A stretch of DNA of 64,000 bases from Aegilops tauschii subsp. strangulata (lineage: Eukaryota; Streptophyta; Magnoliopsida; Poales; Poaceae): NCBI RefSeq assembly GCF_002575655.3, contig NC_053041.3, forward strand, positions 118,016,318 through 118,080,317, in the 5' to 3' direction. The notes under the pieces were generated by a model, which was given only the letters and a program-made list of their open reading frames with translations, made no database searches and was not told the DNA's origin. The translations under genes were made by a program, and so were the position numbers. This document shows positions 12,087 to 21,726 of this stretch, piece after piece. Positions within the stretch are counted from its first letter, which is position 1, and the number at the start of each line of letters is the position of its first letter.

Positions 12087-12129
12087 GTCCCACCTCGCTA
12101 GCTGAGAGAGAGCCGCACCTGTTTATAAG
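12087..12129 (+). promoter_or_regulatory. U6-type RNA polymerase III promoter (cassette 1)
   Basis: GTCCCACCTCG at 12087-12097 matches the plant snRNA upstream element RTCCCACATCG at 10 of 11 positions. TATAAG at 12124-12129 follows after exactly 26 nt. This USE-to-TATA spacing is the polymerase III (U6/U3) type, about one helical turn shorter than polymerase II snRNA genes. As recalled, the wheat U6 promoter has the identical element and spacing. Confidence 0.85.
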
Positions 12130-12150
12130 GTGCGGTGCGCCTGAGCTGTC

Positions 12151-12300
12151 GAGCTCCTCTCTAAAGCAGGCTTACGGGCCTAACCTCTCTGTACATGCCT
12201 GTGGGCCTACTGGGCCTTCTGTGGGCCTGAATCCTGGCCCATGGATGGGGTTTTAGTCGTATTCAGGCCGTGGTGGCCCAGTAGGTGGCACAATTTTAAT
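12151..12300 (+). ncRNA. Candidate Pol III hairpin RNA 1 (internal class)
   Basis: The predicted start is GAGCTCCTCTC at 12151, 21 nt after TATAAG. The transcript would contain an outer stem CCTACTGGGCC (12206-12216) with GGCCCAGTAGG (12275-12285) and an inner stem GGCCTGAAT (12224-12232) with ATTCAGGCC (12261-12269), both perfect. T runs follow at 12294-12297 and 12300-12305. A T4 inside the loop (12251-12254) might cause early termination in this copy only. It has no open frame of note and transcribes away from the second gene's leader. Function is unknown; hairpin, promoter and terminator are directly visible, transcription is inferred. Confidence 0.7.
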
Positions 12301-13295
12301 TTTTTGCCTTTTTTTTGTTTTCTTTTTTGCTTTATTTATTTTATTTTGTTTCTACTTACAACAAAAAACTTATTTATTTTATTTTATTTTGTTTCTTATT
12401 ACTTATTTATTTTACTTTATGATAATTCTTTCTGCTATTAAAGTTTCTAACAAAAAAAGTTCTTTATGAAAATTATTTTTGCTTTCAATGATTTTGAACA
12501 GAAAATACTTTGATAATTTTAGTTTCATAAATTTTATTTATGTTATTAAAGTTTATTTTATTTTGTTTCTACTTATATATTTTATTAAAGTTTAAATTAT
12601 TTTGTTTCTAATTACTTATTTATTTTATTTGTTATTTTTCATGCACCATTTTTCATGCATTTACTGATTATTTTGAGCTATAAGACCCTAAAATTGAAAA
12701 GCATTTCAAATGAACTCTGAAAAGGTTGAAAGTTGGCATGGTATCATCATTTCATCCACATAGCATGTGCAAGAAAGTTGAGAGGGTTACGGCAAAAACT
12801 GGATGCATTTCGTGTACAAAACGGACAATCTCTTTCGAAGTATTAGGATTTCATACGGAAACTCGTCTGTTACGAAGGGATTTCATTTTTTAAAACTTAT
12901 TTGAACTCCTGACTTTTTGTGTGTTCAAAATGCACCATTCAAAGCTACATCATCAATTTTCAACCCTTTCTGACTTCATTTGTTATTTTTCATGCATTTA
13001 CTAATTATTTTGAGCTATAAGACCCTAAAATTGAAAAGCATTTCAAATGAACTCTGAAAAGGTTGAAAGTTGGCATGGTATCATCATTTCATCCACATAG
13101 CATGTGCAAGAAAGTTGAGAGGGTTACGGCAAAAACTAGATGCACTTCGTGTACAAAACGGACAATGGTATCATATTCGTCTGTTACAAAGTTGGCATGG
13201 TATCATCATAATAGTTGCGGGAGAAAGTCTTCACTTTTTCTTCGCTTGTGTCATTTGCTTATTGCGCCGTAACCATGGATAATCTTCATCGTTTA
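12301..13295. repeat. AT-rich stretch and 337-bp tandem repeats, CACTA-A
   Basis: 12301-12640 is T-rich with TTTATTTTATT repeats. Two copies of a 337-bp unit follow (GAGCTATAAGACCC at 12675 and again at 13012), each containing GGTTACGGCAAAAACT and TTCGTGTACAAAACGGAC. The second copy is partly deleted. The same unit occurs three times in CACTA-D (57005-57900) and in CACTA-E (60746-61640, reversed). No gene is seen. Confidence 0.85.
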
Positions 13296-16200
13296 TCAGG
13301 ATGCTTGGGTCAGCCTTGACTTTGAACGGAGGAATTTCATGAAACTTTTCATAATCTTCAGACATGTCTGTCTTGCCCCCCACTCCCACAATGTCCCTTT
13401 TTTTCCTGAAAGAACTATGTGGCGCTTTGGCTCATCGTATGATGTATTCGCTTCCTTATCTTTTCTTTTTCTCGGTCTGGTAGACATGTCCTTCACATAG
13501 ATAACCTGTGCCACATCATTGGCTAGGACGAACGGTTCGTCAGTGTACCCAAGATTGTTCAGACCCACTGTTGTCATTTCGTACTGTGGGTCTACTTGTA
13601 CCCCGCCTCCTGACAGATTGACCCATTTGCGCTTAAACAAAGGGACCTTAAAACCATGTCCGTAGTCAAGTTCCCATATGTCCATTATGTAACCATAATA
13701 TGTGTCCTTTCCCCTCTCGGTTGCTGCATCAAAGCGGACACCGCTGTTTTGGTTGGTGCTCTTTTGATCTTGGGCGATTGTGTAAAATGTATTCCCATTT
13801 ATCTCGTATCCTTTGTAAGTCAATACAGTCGAAGATGGTCCCCTGGACAACGAGTACAACTCATCACAAACAGTGGTGTCACCTCTGAGACGTGTTTCCA
13901 ACCAACTGCTGAAAGTCTTGATGTGTTCACATGTAATCCAGTCGTCACACTGCTCCGGGTGTTTGGAGCGCAGACTGTTCTTGTGTTCATCGACATACGG
14001 GGTCACCAAGGTAGAGTTCTGTAGAACTGTGTAGTGTGCTTGAGACCAAGAATATCCGTCCCTGCATACTATTGAGTCCCCTCCAAGCGTGCCTTTTCCA
14101 GTCAGTCTCCCCTCATACCGCAATTTAGGGAGACCTATCTTCTTAAGGCCAGGAATGAAGTCAACACAAAACCCAATGACATCCTCTGTTTGATGGCCCA
14201 TGGAGATGCTTCCTTCTGGCCTAGCGCGGTTACGGACATATTTCTTTAGGACTCCCATGAACCTCTCAAAGGGGAACATATTGTGTAGAAATACGGGCCC
14301 CAGAATGACAATCTCGTCGACTAGATGAACTAGGACGGTGGGAACACCAGCTCGAAACTGACAAGACATTGCACCACATCACTCCTTAGCCTTGGTATGA
14401 TTTCTGGATCGATCACCTTCTGAGAGATTGCATTGAGGAATGCACATAGCTTCACAATGGCTAATCGGACGTTTTCCGGTAGAAGCCCCCTCAATGCAAC
14501 TGGAAGCAGTTGCGTCATAATCACGTGGCAGTCATGAGACTTTAGGTTCTGGAACTTTTTCTCTGGCATATTTATTATTCCCTTTATATTCGACGAGAAG
14601 CCAGTCGGGACCTTCATACTGAGCAGGCATTCAAAGAAGATTTCTTTCTCTTCTTTCGTAAGAGCGTAGCTGGCAGGACCTTCATACTGCTTCGGAGGCA
14701 TGCCGTCTTTTTCGTGCAAACGTTGCAGGTCCTCCCGTGCCTCAGGTGTATCTTTTGTCTTCCCATACACGCCCAAGAAGCCTAGCAGGTTCACGCAAAG
14801 GTTCTTCGTCACGTGCATCACGTCGATTGAAGAGCGGACCTCTAGCTCTTTCCAGTAGGGTAGGTCCCAAAATATAGATTTCTTCTTCCACATGGGTGCG
14901 TGTCCCTCAGCGTCATTCGGAACAGCTAGTCCGCCGGGACCCTTTCCAAAGATTACGTGTAAATCATTGACCATAGCAAGTACGTGATCACCGGTACGCA
15001 TGGCGGGCTTCTTCCGGTGATCTGCCTCGCCTTTGAAATGCTTGCCTTTCTTTCGACATTGATGGTTGGTCGGAAGAAATCGACGATGGCCCAGGTACAC
15101 ATTCTTCCTGCATTTGTCCAGGTATATACTTTCAGTGTCATCTAAATAGTGCGTGCATGCGTGGTATCCCTTGTTTGTCTGTCCTGAAAGGTTACTGAGA
15201 GCGGGCAAATCATTGATGGTACAAACGGCAACGCGTGCAGGTTAAATTCCTCCTGTTTGTGCTCATCCCACGTACGTACACCGTTTCCATTCCACAGCTG
15301 TAAAAGTTCTTCAACTAATGGCCTTAGGTACACATCAATGTTGTTGCCGGGTTCCTTAGGGCCTTGGATGAGAACTGGCATCATAATGAACTTCCGCTTC
15401 ATGCACATCCAAGGAGGAAGGTTATACATACATAGAGTCACGGGCCAGGTGCTGTGATTGCTGCTCTGCTCCCCGAAAGGATTAATGCCATCCGCGCTTA
15501 AACCAAACCATACGTTCCTTGGGTCAGCTGCAAACTCAGCCCAGTACTTTCTCTCGATTTTTCTCCACTGCGACCCGTCAGCGGGTGCTCTCAACTTCCC
15601 GTCTTTCTTACGGTCCTCACTGTGCCATCGCATCAACTTGGCATGCTCTTCATTTCTGAACAGACGTTTCAACCGTGGTATTATAGGAGCATACCACATC
15701 ACCTTCGCAGGAACCCTCTTCCTGGGGGGCTCGCCGTCAACATCACCAGGGTCATCTCGTCTGATCTTATACCGCAATGTACCGCATACCGGGCATGCGT
15801 TCAGATCCTTGTACGCACCGCGGTAGAGGATGCAGTCATTAGGGCATGCATGTATGTTCTGCACCTCCAATCCTAGAGGGCATACGACCTTCTTTGTTGC
15901 GTATGTACTGTCGGGCAATTCGTTATCCTTTGGAAGCTTCTTCTTCAATATTTTCAATAGCTTCTCAAATCCTTTGTCAGGCACAGCATTCTCTGCCTTC
16001 CACTGCAGCAATTCTAGTACGGTACCGAGCTTTGTGTTGCCATCTTCGCAATTGGGGTACAACCCTTTTTTGTGATCCTCTAACATGCGATCGAACTTCA
16101 ACTTCTCCTTTTGACTTTCGCATTGCATCCTTGCATCGACAATGACTCGGCGGAGATCATCATCATCGGGCACTAGTTCCTCTTGATCTTCAGCAGCTTC

Positions 16201-16566
16201 CCCCCTTGCAGCATCATTGGGCACATCATCTGGTTCCTCTTGATCTTCAGCAGCTTCCCCCATTGCAGCATCACCGTATTCAGGGGGCACATAGTTGTCA
16301 TCCTCCTCTTCTTCTTCGCCGTCTTCCATCATAACCCCTATTTCTCCGTGCCTCGTCCAAACATTATAGTGTGGCATGAAATCCTTGTAAAGCAGGTGGG
16401 TGTGAAGGATTTTCCGGTCAGAGTAAGACTTCGTATTCCCACATGTAGGGCATGGACAACACATAAAACCATTCTGCTTGTTTGCCTCAGCCACTTCGAG
16501 AAAATCATGCACGCCCTTAATGTACTCGGAGGTGTGTCTGTCACCGTACATCCATTGCCGGTTCAT
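13296..16566 (-). pseudogene. TNP2-type CACTA transposase, CACTA-A
   Basis: Three minus-strand frames (15142-16566, 14330-15208, 13296-14369) form one transposase. The start MNRQWMYG with CPCPTCGN marks the N-terminal transposase-associated zinc region. The central region with LSADGINPFG and GPKEPGNNIDVYL belongs to the Transposase_21 (TNP2) family and contains conserved aspartates. DUF4218-like (LPVALRG, HNMFPFERFMG) and DUF4216-like regions follow. Compared with CACTA-D, a 1-bp deletion near 15220 and a 25-bp deletion near 14336 shift the frame. The protein would bind and cut CACTA ends in the nucleus. Apart from these lesions it is nearly complete. Confidence 0.93.
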
Positions 16567-16750
16567 CTGTGTGCATTATATATAATTAAGTGTGTCAAAA
16601 ACCATTACAGAACATCATGAATAGATAATTAAGTGACCAAATTAATAGAAGTTCATCATCACATTAAAACCAAAGTACATACATAGTTCTCATCTAACAA
16701 CATATATATAGCTCTCCAGAGCATCTAATTAATTAAACCATACATTGAAA

Positions 16751-17197
16751 CTATGTAAAACATTTTAATGCGAAAATAAATGCGATCATAATCGCAACCA
16801 AGGTAACAATTGATCCAACGGCATAATGATACCAAGCCTCGGTATGAATGGCATATTTTCTAATCTTTCTAATCTTCAAGCGCATTGCATCCATCTTGAT
16901 CTTGTGATCATCGACGAGATCCGCAACATGCAACTCTAATATCATCTTCTCCTTCTCAATTTTTTTTATTTTTTCTTCAAGTAATTGTTTTCTTCTTCAA
17001 CTAAATTTAACCTCTCGACAATAGGGTCGGTTGGAATTTCCGGTTCAACCACCTCCTAGATAAATAAAATCTATGTCACGTTGGTCGGCATATTTTTCAT
17101 AGACAATAAATGAACCAAATAGTTATAAAAAGATAATATATACCACATCCAAATCATAGACAAGACGAGGGCCGACGGGGGCGGATACCAAAACCAT
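16751..17197 (-). pseudogene. Small coiled-coil/membrane protein gene of CACTA-A
   Basis: A three-part model fits on the minus strand. The first exon is 17144-17197, beginning MVLVSAPVGPRLVYDLDV, with a GTATAT donor. The second exon starts at 17055 after a TCTAG acceptor and encodes an acidic, lysine-rich coiled coil (VERLNLVEEENNYLKKK). After a one-base frameshift in an A-run near 16965, the frame continues through MILELHVADLVDDHKIKMD and a basic stretch to a C-terminal hydrophobic segment (GSIVTLVAIMIAFIFALK) at 16751. About 110-115 aa would be encoded. It lies upstream of the transposase on the same strand. I recall similar small proteins with Triticeae CACTA elements but no known function. 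A tail-anchored membrane protein is an inference. Confidence 0.6.
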
Positions 17198-17584
17198 CGC
17201 ACTATGTAATAAGAAGGAATAATAAAAGTAACAAAATTAGACAAGTATCTATCTAAAGTAAGAAATTTTTTCTTTCAGAAAGAAGATAAGAACAAGAGGC
17301 TTGCCACGGTGGTGCTGGCGACGAGATCGGCGCGGGCGATCGACGGCGGTGAAGACGGGGACGGGACGTGACGGACCGCTAAACCTAGACAAATCTCGGG
17401 GAAAATGGAGCTCGGAGGTCGAGTTTCGAGAGGAGAAAAATTAACTAGTGTGGCTCAGACATTTCATCTAACACCTCATGTGCATAGGAGGTGAGCTAGA
17501 GCACCCAAATGCCCTCCCCTCGCCGGCCAGAAAAAACAGAGCACTGTGGAGTGCTCTGCTGTGGCGATGGGGTATATATAGGCA
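17198..17584. other. Spacer, no gene seen
   Basis: This stretch lies between the small gene and the repeat array. It includes GC-rich sequence at 17310-17400 that may be the 5' leader of the minus-strand small gene. No motif was recognised. Confidence 0.4.
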
Positions 17585-17697
17585 ACTCATTGGTCCCGGT
17601 TCGTGGCACCAACCGGGACTAAAGGGGGGCATTGGTCCCGGTTACCAATGCCCCCATTTAGTCCCGGTTGGTGGCACCAACCGGGACCAAAGGCCTT
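17585..17697. repeat. Subterminal-type repeat array beside cassette 2
   Basis: Four CCCGGTT/AACCGGG units in near-palindromic pairs end about 25 bp before the snRNA-type element at 17722, the same arrangement as at the other cassettes. Confidence 0.85.
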
Positions 17698-17721
17698 GTG
17701 CTGCCCCGCGTCAAAAGTTTA

Positions 17722-17764
17722 GTCCCACCTCGCTAGTTGAGAGAGCTCCAGAGTGGTTTATAAG
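17722..17764 (+). promoter_or_regulatory. U6-type Pol III promoter (cassette 2)
   Basis: GTCCCACCTCG at 17722-17732, 26 nt, then TATAAG at 17759-17764. The 26 intervening bases differ from cassette 1 at about half the positions, but the length is unchanged. Confidence 0.85.
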
Positions 17765-17785
17765 CGCTGTTGCGCCCACCCTCAC

Positions 17786-17930
17786 AGCTCCTCTCAACTG
17801 CAGGCTTTCGGGCCTAACCGTTCTCTTTGCCTGTGGGGCCTACTGGGCCTTCTGTGGGCCTGAATCCTGGCCCATGGATGGGTTTCAAGTCGTATTCAGG
17901 CCGTGGTGGCCCAGTAGGTGGCATAATTTT
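17786..17930 (+). ncRNA. Candidate Pol III hairpin RNA 2 (internal class)
   Basis: The start block AGCTCCTCTC lies 21 nt after TATAAG (one base shorter than in other cassettes). Perfect stems pair CCTACTGGGCC (17839-17849) with GGCCCAGTAGG (17908-17918), and GGCCTGAAT (17857-17865) with ATTCAGGCC (17894-17902). A T7 run at 17927-17933 follows the stem almost directly, and the loop has no T4, so this is the cleanest internal-class copy. Length is about 145 nt. Confidence 0.72.
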
Positions 17931-17933
17931 TTT

Positions 17934-18224
17934 CCCTGTTTTTTGTTTTCTCTTTTGCTTTATTTATTTTGTTTTGTTTCTACTTACAACAAAAAACTTA
18001 TTTATTTTATTCCATTTTGTTTCTAATTACTTATGTATTTTACTTTATTTATTTTATTTTTATTTATTTTACTGCTGCTATTTTTATTTATTTTACTACT
18101 GCTATTTTTATTTATTTTATTAAGGCTTATTTATTTTATTTACTATAGTTTATTTTATTTTATTTTATTAAGGTTTATTTATTTTTATTTATTTTATTAA
18201 GGTTTATTTACTTTATGTACTATA
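17934..18224. repeat. AT-rich TTTATTTTATT stretch
   Basis: Low-complexity TTATTT repeats lie between the convergent cassettes 2 and 3. The same stretch, reversed, is at 60502-60745 in CACTA-E. No gene is seen. Confidence 0.8.
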
Positions 18225-18364
18225 AAAAAATGAACATAGATGCGCCTATAGAGAAAATTCAACCTAAATTCATAATAAATTTCTATGAAATTCAAAGAAA
18301 TTTACTCTGAATTTAGATCAAATTTCCTGTATAAGGGCGTCTAGTTTCACTTTGAGAGGAGCTC
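18225..18364 (-). ncRNA. Candidate Pol III hairpin RNA 3 (TIR-proximal class)
   Basis: The minus-strand start is GAGCTCCTCTC at 18364, 21 nt after TATAAG. A long stem pairs 18297-18343 with 18237-18283 (47 nt each) around a 13-nt loop. Ten positions differ from a perfect inverted repeat, and six of these still pair as G-U in RNA. A T7 run (A7 on plus, 18224-18230) follows the stem. The sequence is unrelated to the internal-class stem, although promoter and start block are the same. It transcribes inward from the right end of CACTA-A. Confidence 0.72.
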
Positions 18365-18385
18365 AACAAGGCAGAGAGGGACGGG

Positions 18386-18428
18386 CTTATAAACCGGTGT
18401 GAGCGCCCTTCGGTTGGCGAGGTGGGGC
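18386..18428 (-). promoter_or_regulatory. U6-type Pol III promoter (cassette 3)
   Basis: Minus strand: GCCCCACCTCG (18418-18428, one change from the other copies), 26 nt, TATAAG (18386-18391). It abuts the right subterminal repeats of CACTA-A. Confidence 0.82.
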
Positions 18429-18454
18429 TAAACTCTGACCGCTACTAGGACCAA

Positions 18455-18749
18455 CCCTTTAGTCCCGGTTTGTGGTATGAACCGAGACTAAAGGGTGAGC
18501 CTCTGGTCTCGGTTCAAGCCACCAACCGGGACCAATGGTGGTGGGCCAGGAGCGAGGTCCATTGGTCCCGGTTTGTCCCACCAACTGGGACCAAAGGGGC
18601 CGGACGAACCGGGACCAATGCCCCCACGAGGCCCGGCAGGCCCCTGGCCGCACGAACCGGGACCAATGCTCACATTAGTCCCAGTTCGTGACTGAACCGG
18701 GACTAATGTGAATATTGCCCTGTGACCAAAGCCCAGTTTTCTACTAGTG
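18455..18749. repeat. Right subterminal repeats and TIR of CACTA-A
   Basis: Arrays of CCCGGTT/AACCGGG units end in TTTTCTACTAGTG. The last 40 bp, reversed (TTTGGTCACAGGGCA), match the left end of CACTA-E and the right end of CACTA-B. Confidence 0.9.
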
Positions 18750-18752
18750 GAA

Positions 18753-20899
18753 CCCTTTGTGGAAATTGCTGTAGCCAAGAAAAACGTATTGCTTTGAGCG
18801 GAATTCTACCTTTCGAGAGTTGAAAGGACGGAGATTTGGCCAGCAAGCGCAACCAAAAGTGCGTAGAGCATGATAGTTGGGTTTTTCATGGAACAATTTT
18901 TCTAAGGGGGTTTCAAGGTTGATCACCTTACTAGGAGTGCGGTTTATGAGATTGGTGGCAGCGAGGAATGCTTCGTCCTAAAATTACAAGGGCATGGAAG
19001 CATGAGCCAAAAGTGAGAGACCTACATCTACGATGTGGCGATGTTTTCTCTCGGCTGACCCATTCTGTTGATGGGCGTGAGGACATGACACATGGTGTGT
19101 AATGCCTATCTGACGGAAAAAGGAGTTTAGGCGCTCATACTCGGCTCCGCAGTCCGTTTGCATGGTGATAATTTTGCGGTCAAAAAGACGTTCAACTAGT
19201 ACTTGAAACTCATGGAAAACTTTGAACACTTCTGATCTATGTTTGAGAATGTAGATCCAAATGAACTTACTGAAATCATCTATTAAACTCACATAATAGT
19301 TTTTCTTATTGATCGAATCTCGGGCAGGCCCCCATACATAAAAAAAACTAGCTCTCAAGGAGCATTGGAAACACTACTAGAATTCGGATAGGGTAGTTGA
19401 TGGCTCTTGCCTTGTTGACAAGCATCACACACACCCTGATTATTCAACTCTTTGCTAGAAAAAGAAATATTATTGTGCTTGAGAACATGCTGAACGATCG
19501 TCGAAGATGGATGACCTAAACGATTGTGCCACCGTGATGATGAGATCTTGGTGGCGCCAAGTGCATGCCTGCCCGAGCTTATGGGAGGTGATGATAGGGG
19601 ATAGAGCCCGTTTCTACACCTGCCGTGGAGGAGGGTTTTCCCCATTGCCTTGTCCTTGACAATGAAAAAGTGAGGGTGAGTTTCAAGAAACACATGATTG
19701 TCATAGGATAACCAATGAGCAGAGATCAAGTTTTTAGTGGCATTTGGTACATGCAAGATATTTTTGAGATGAAGATTGCGAGAAGGGGTACGAACATAAG
19801 CATGACCTATATGGGAAATCTTCATACCTGCGCCGTTTGCCATGTTTACTTGATCATGCCCGTTGTACTTGTCCCGGACAGTGAGCTTGTCGAGCTCGCT
19901 GGTGATGTGATCTGTCACTCCAGAGTCCACATACCAGTTGGTATCCACTCCGTAGGAGGATTGGGAGTTGGCGTGGTTGGTGTTGACGGCTGCCGCGCTC
20001 TTCTCTTTGTTGAAGGAGATGTCGAAGCGGCGGTAGCACTCCATGGCGGTGTGATTTGGCTTGGTGCAGATTTGACAGAAAACTTCTGGGAGATCGTTAC
20101 GACCTCCTCCTCCATTGCCACGGCCACTACCACGGCCACCGCCCCCGTTGCCTCGGCCGCCTCCACAGCGACCACCATTGCCAGCACGGCCTCCACCACG
20201 GTTGGTTCCACCACGTCCGCCGTGTGAGACGGCGTTGGCGGAGGAGTGAGACGACTGGCCGCCGCCCTCAAACATGGCCAGCCTGCTTTCAAAATTTATG
20301 AGCTGCGAGTAAAGCTCGCTCACCTTGATGGACTCAGTTCGGGCGCAGATGGTGGAGACGAAGGACATGTAGTCGAAGTCGAGTCCCGCGGGATGTAGGA
20401 CACCATGTCGTCGTCGGTGAGAGGCTTTCCTACAGATGCCATCTCATCGCCGAGCGCTTTCATGTGCCCGAAGTACTCGGCCACCGTCGAGTTTCCCTTC
20501 TTCGTCATGGAGAGGGTGATCCTGGTGTTAGACGATGTGCGCCTGAGTCCGGGAGATAAAGATCTCCGTGATGGCGACCCAAGCTTCGGCCGCCGTGTTG
20601 CAGTGTGCAACCTGGATCATAACTGGTGCTGACATTGAATTGAAGATGAAGCTCAGCACCTGGGAGTCACGGGACCTGTCGATGTCGTACGCCGGGTTGG
20701 GCACGTCGATGGGCTTGCCGTCCTTGTCCGTGAGCTTTCGGGCCGGCAGCTCTCTCTCTGGGTCGAGGTAGGAGACGAGCTGCGCGCCCCGGATGGCCGC
20801 CATGGCCTGTGCGCGCCACACCAGGAAGTTGGAGCGATGAAGACGATCGGCGATTGGGATGAGGGCTGGTGTGGTGACGGCGGAACTTGAGGAGGCCAT
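18753..20899 (-). pseudogene. Copia gag, protease and integrase part
   Basis: Gag starts at 20899 (MASSSSAVTTPALIP) and runs with frameshifts near 20560 and 20360. A CCHC zinc knuckle (CQICTKPNHTAMEC) follows a glycine-rich stretch. Next are the protease DSG motif (YVDSGVTDH), the integrase HHCC zinc region (HNRLGH...CDACQQGK), and the integrase core with DDFSKF, QTDCGAEY and QQNGSAERKHR. A break occurs near 19356. The integrase C-terminal region ends in the codon duplicated by the CACTA-A insertion at 18750-18752. The downstream half is 3789-6139. Gag packages RNA and integrase inserts cDNA; this copy is inactive. Confidence 0.92.
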
Positions 20900-20925
20900 G
20901 GTTGCGAGATGTGCTTAGAGGAGGT

Positions 20926-20940
20926 AGGCTCTAAATACCA
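20926..20940 (-). other. Copia primer-binding site
   Basis: On the minus strand TGGTATTTAGAGCC directly follows the upper LTR. It resembles TGGTATCAGAGC, the initiator tRNA-Met complement used by most plant Copia elements, with a few changes. Confidence 0.85.
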
Positions 20941-21513
20941 TGAAAGATGGCGTTAAGCATATGCCTAGCAGGGACGTGTTCCGTGTTATATATAGGCCAC
21001 AATGCGGCTATGGTTTACAAAGATCTAGTTGGTTAGGTTGTGGATTGATCTCCAAGTTAACTATACAAAATAGAGATCCTCCAACAACCTACCAACCAAG
21101 TTACATCTATACCAGTATAAAAAGACCCAAATGGGTAGATCCAAACCATCTCGACCGTCAAATCATGTTATCTAGCGGTTCAAATCGCTCCAATGTTGAG
21201 CACCAAACACGTTTAACGCTTTAATTACCCACCACTGCCATTGGTTATAAACACGTTTTGACTCAACGCTATCCCTTGAAATCTGCCATGTAATTAATAT
21301 CTTACCATTCCCGCGAAAAAGTAATTGATATCTTACCAAATACCAACGTGCAACAGAAATATCTTACCTAATGTAACGTGCAACTAATATCCTACCTAAT
21401 ATAAACGTGCATTGCACGTACATTATTACTAGTTGAGATAAATATGCCGCACCGGTCCTACAGCGTATATACGGTTTATAATACACCATACTACGCATAC
21501 AAGTATTCTAACA
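20941..21513 (-). repeat. Copia LTR, upper (5') copy, split by a Helitron
   Basis: It starts TGAAAGATGG and ends TTCTAACA. Without the Helitron it is 246 bp, against 244 bp for the lower copy. The two differ by about a dozen substitutions, so the insertion is not recent. Confidence 0.92.
21106..21432 (+). mobile_element. 327-bp non-autonomous Helitron
   Basis: It begins TCTATACC and ends CTAG, with the small palindrome ACGTGCATTGCACGT about 15 bp before the end. The other LTR gives the empty site TTACATTGAG. Here the element lies exactly between A and T (TTACA, Helitron, TTGAG), with no target duplication, as expected for Helitrons. No coding capacity. Confidence 0.93.
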
Positions 21514-21726
21514 GTGGTGGCACACTGACATGCACCATATGCAAAGCATGCTACGGTTTCGCATGATGAAACTACACACGTCTTAGCAATTTCTCCAGGT
21601 GGAAACTACCATGAAGTCAAGATAGAGAGACATTCGGTGCGAGCGACCTCCACGGTAGACGAAGAGAATTGGGATGCAGTCAAAGAACGTTGTGATGCCG
21701 AACAAACATCAAGACGTGTACATAAC

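Larger units (their letters stand above)
6140..18749 (-). mobile_element. CACTA-A, 12.6-kb En/Spm-type transposon
   Basis: The ends are CACTAGTATAAAAAGG on the left and, reversed, CACTAGTAGAAAACTGGG on the right, with GAA duplicated on both sides (6137-6139, 18750-18752). It is inserted inside the Copia polyprotein gene. From left to right it holds subterminal repeats, a second-gene complex (Transposase_24-like plus Ulp1-like), a GC-rich leader, a subterminal repeat array with a hairpin-RNA cassette, 337-bp tandem repeats, the TNP2-type transposase, a small membrane-protein gene, another repeat array with a cassette, an AT-rich stretch, and an inward-facing cassette next to the right repeats. 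Both long genes carry disabling mutations, so it is autonomous by structure but not by present coding capacity. Confidence 0.95.
3529..21513 (-). mobile_element. Copia retrotransposon interrupted by CACTA-A and carrying a Helitron
   Basis: Two LTRs (3529-3772 and 20941-21513) bound the element, with GTGGT on both outer sides (3524-3528, 21514-21518). The primer-binding site at 20926-20940 resembles the initiator tRNA-Met type, and a GAGGGGAG polypurine tract (minus strand) adjoins the lower LTR. Genes read on the minus strand in Copia order: gag with zinc knuckle, protease, integrase, reverse transcriptase, RNase H. Subtracting the 12.6-kb CACTA-A and the 327-bp Helitron leaves about 5.0 kb, the normal size of a Copia element. 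Stops and frameshifts show it is dead. The uninterrupted paralog near 27480 confirms the insertion site. Confidence 0.93.

Noticed and set aside
14953..15141. Small frames overlapping the transposase
   Set aside because: Shadows of the transposase reading frame in other phases.
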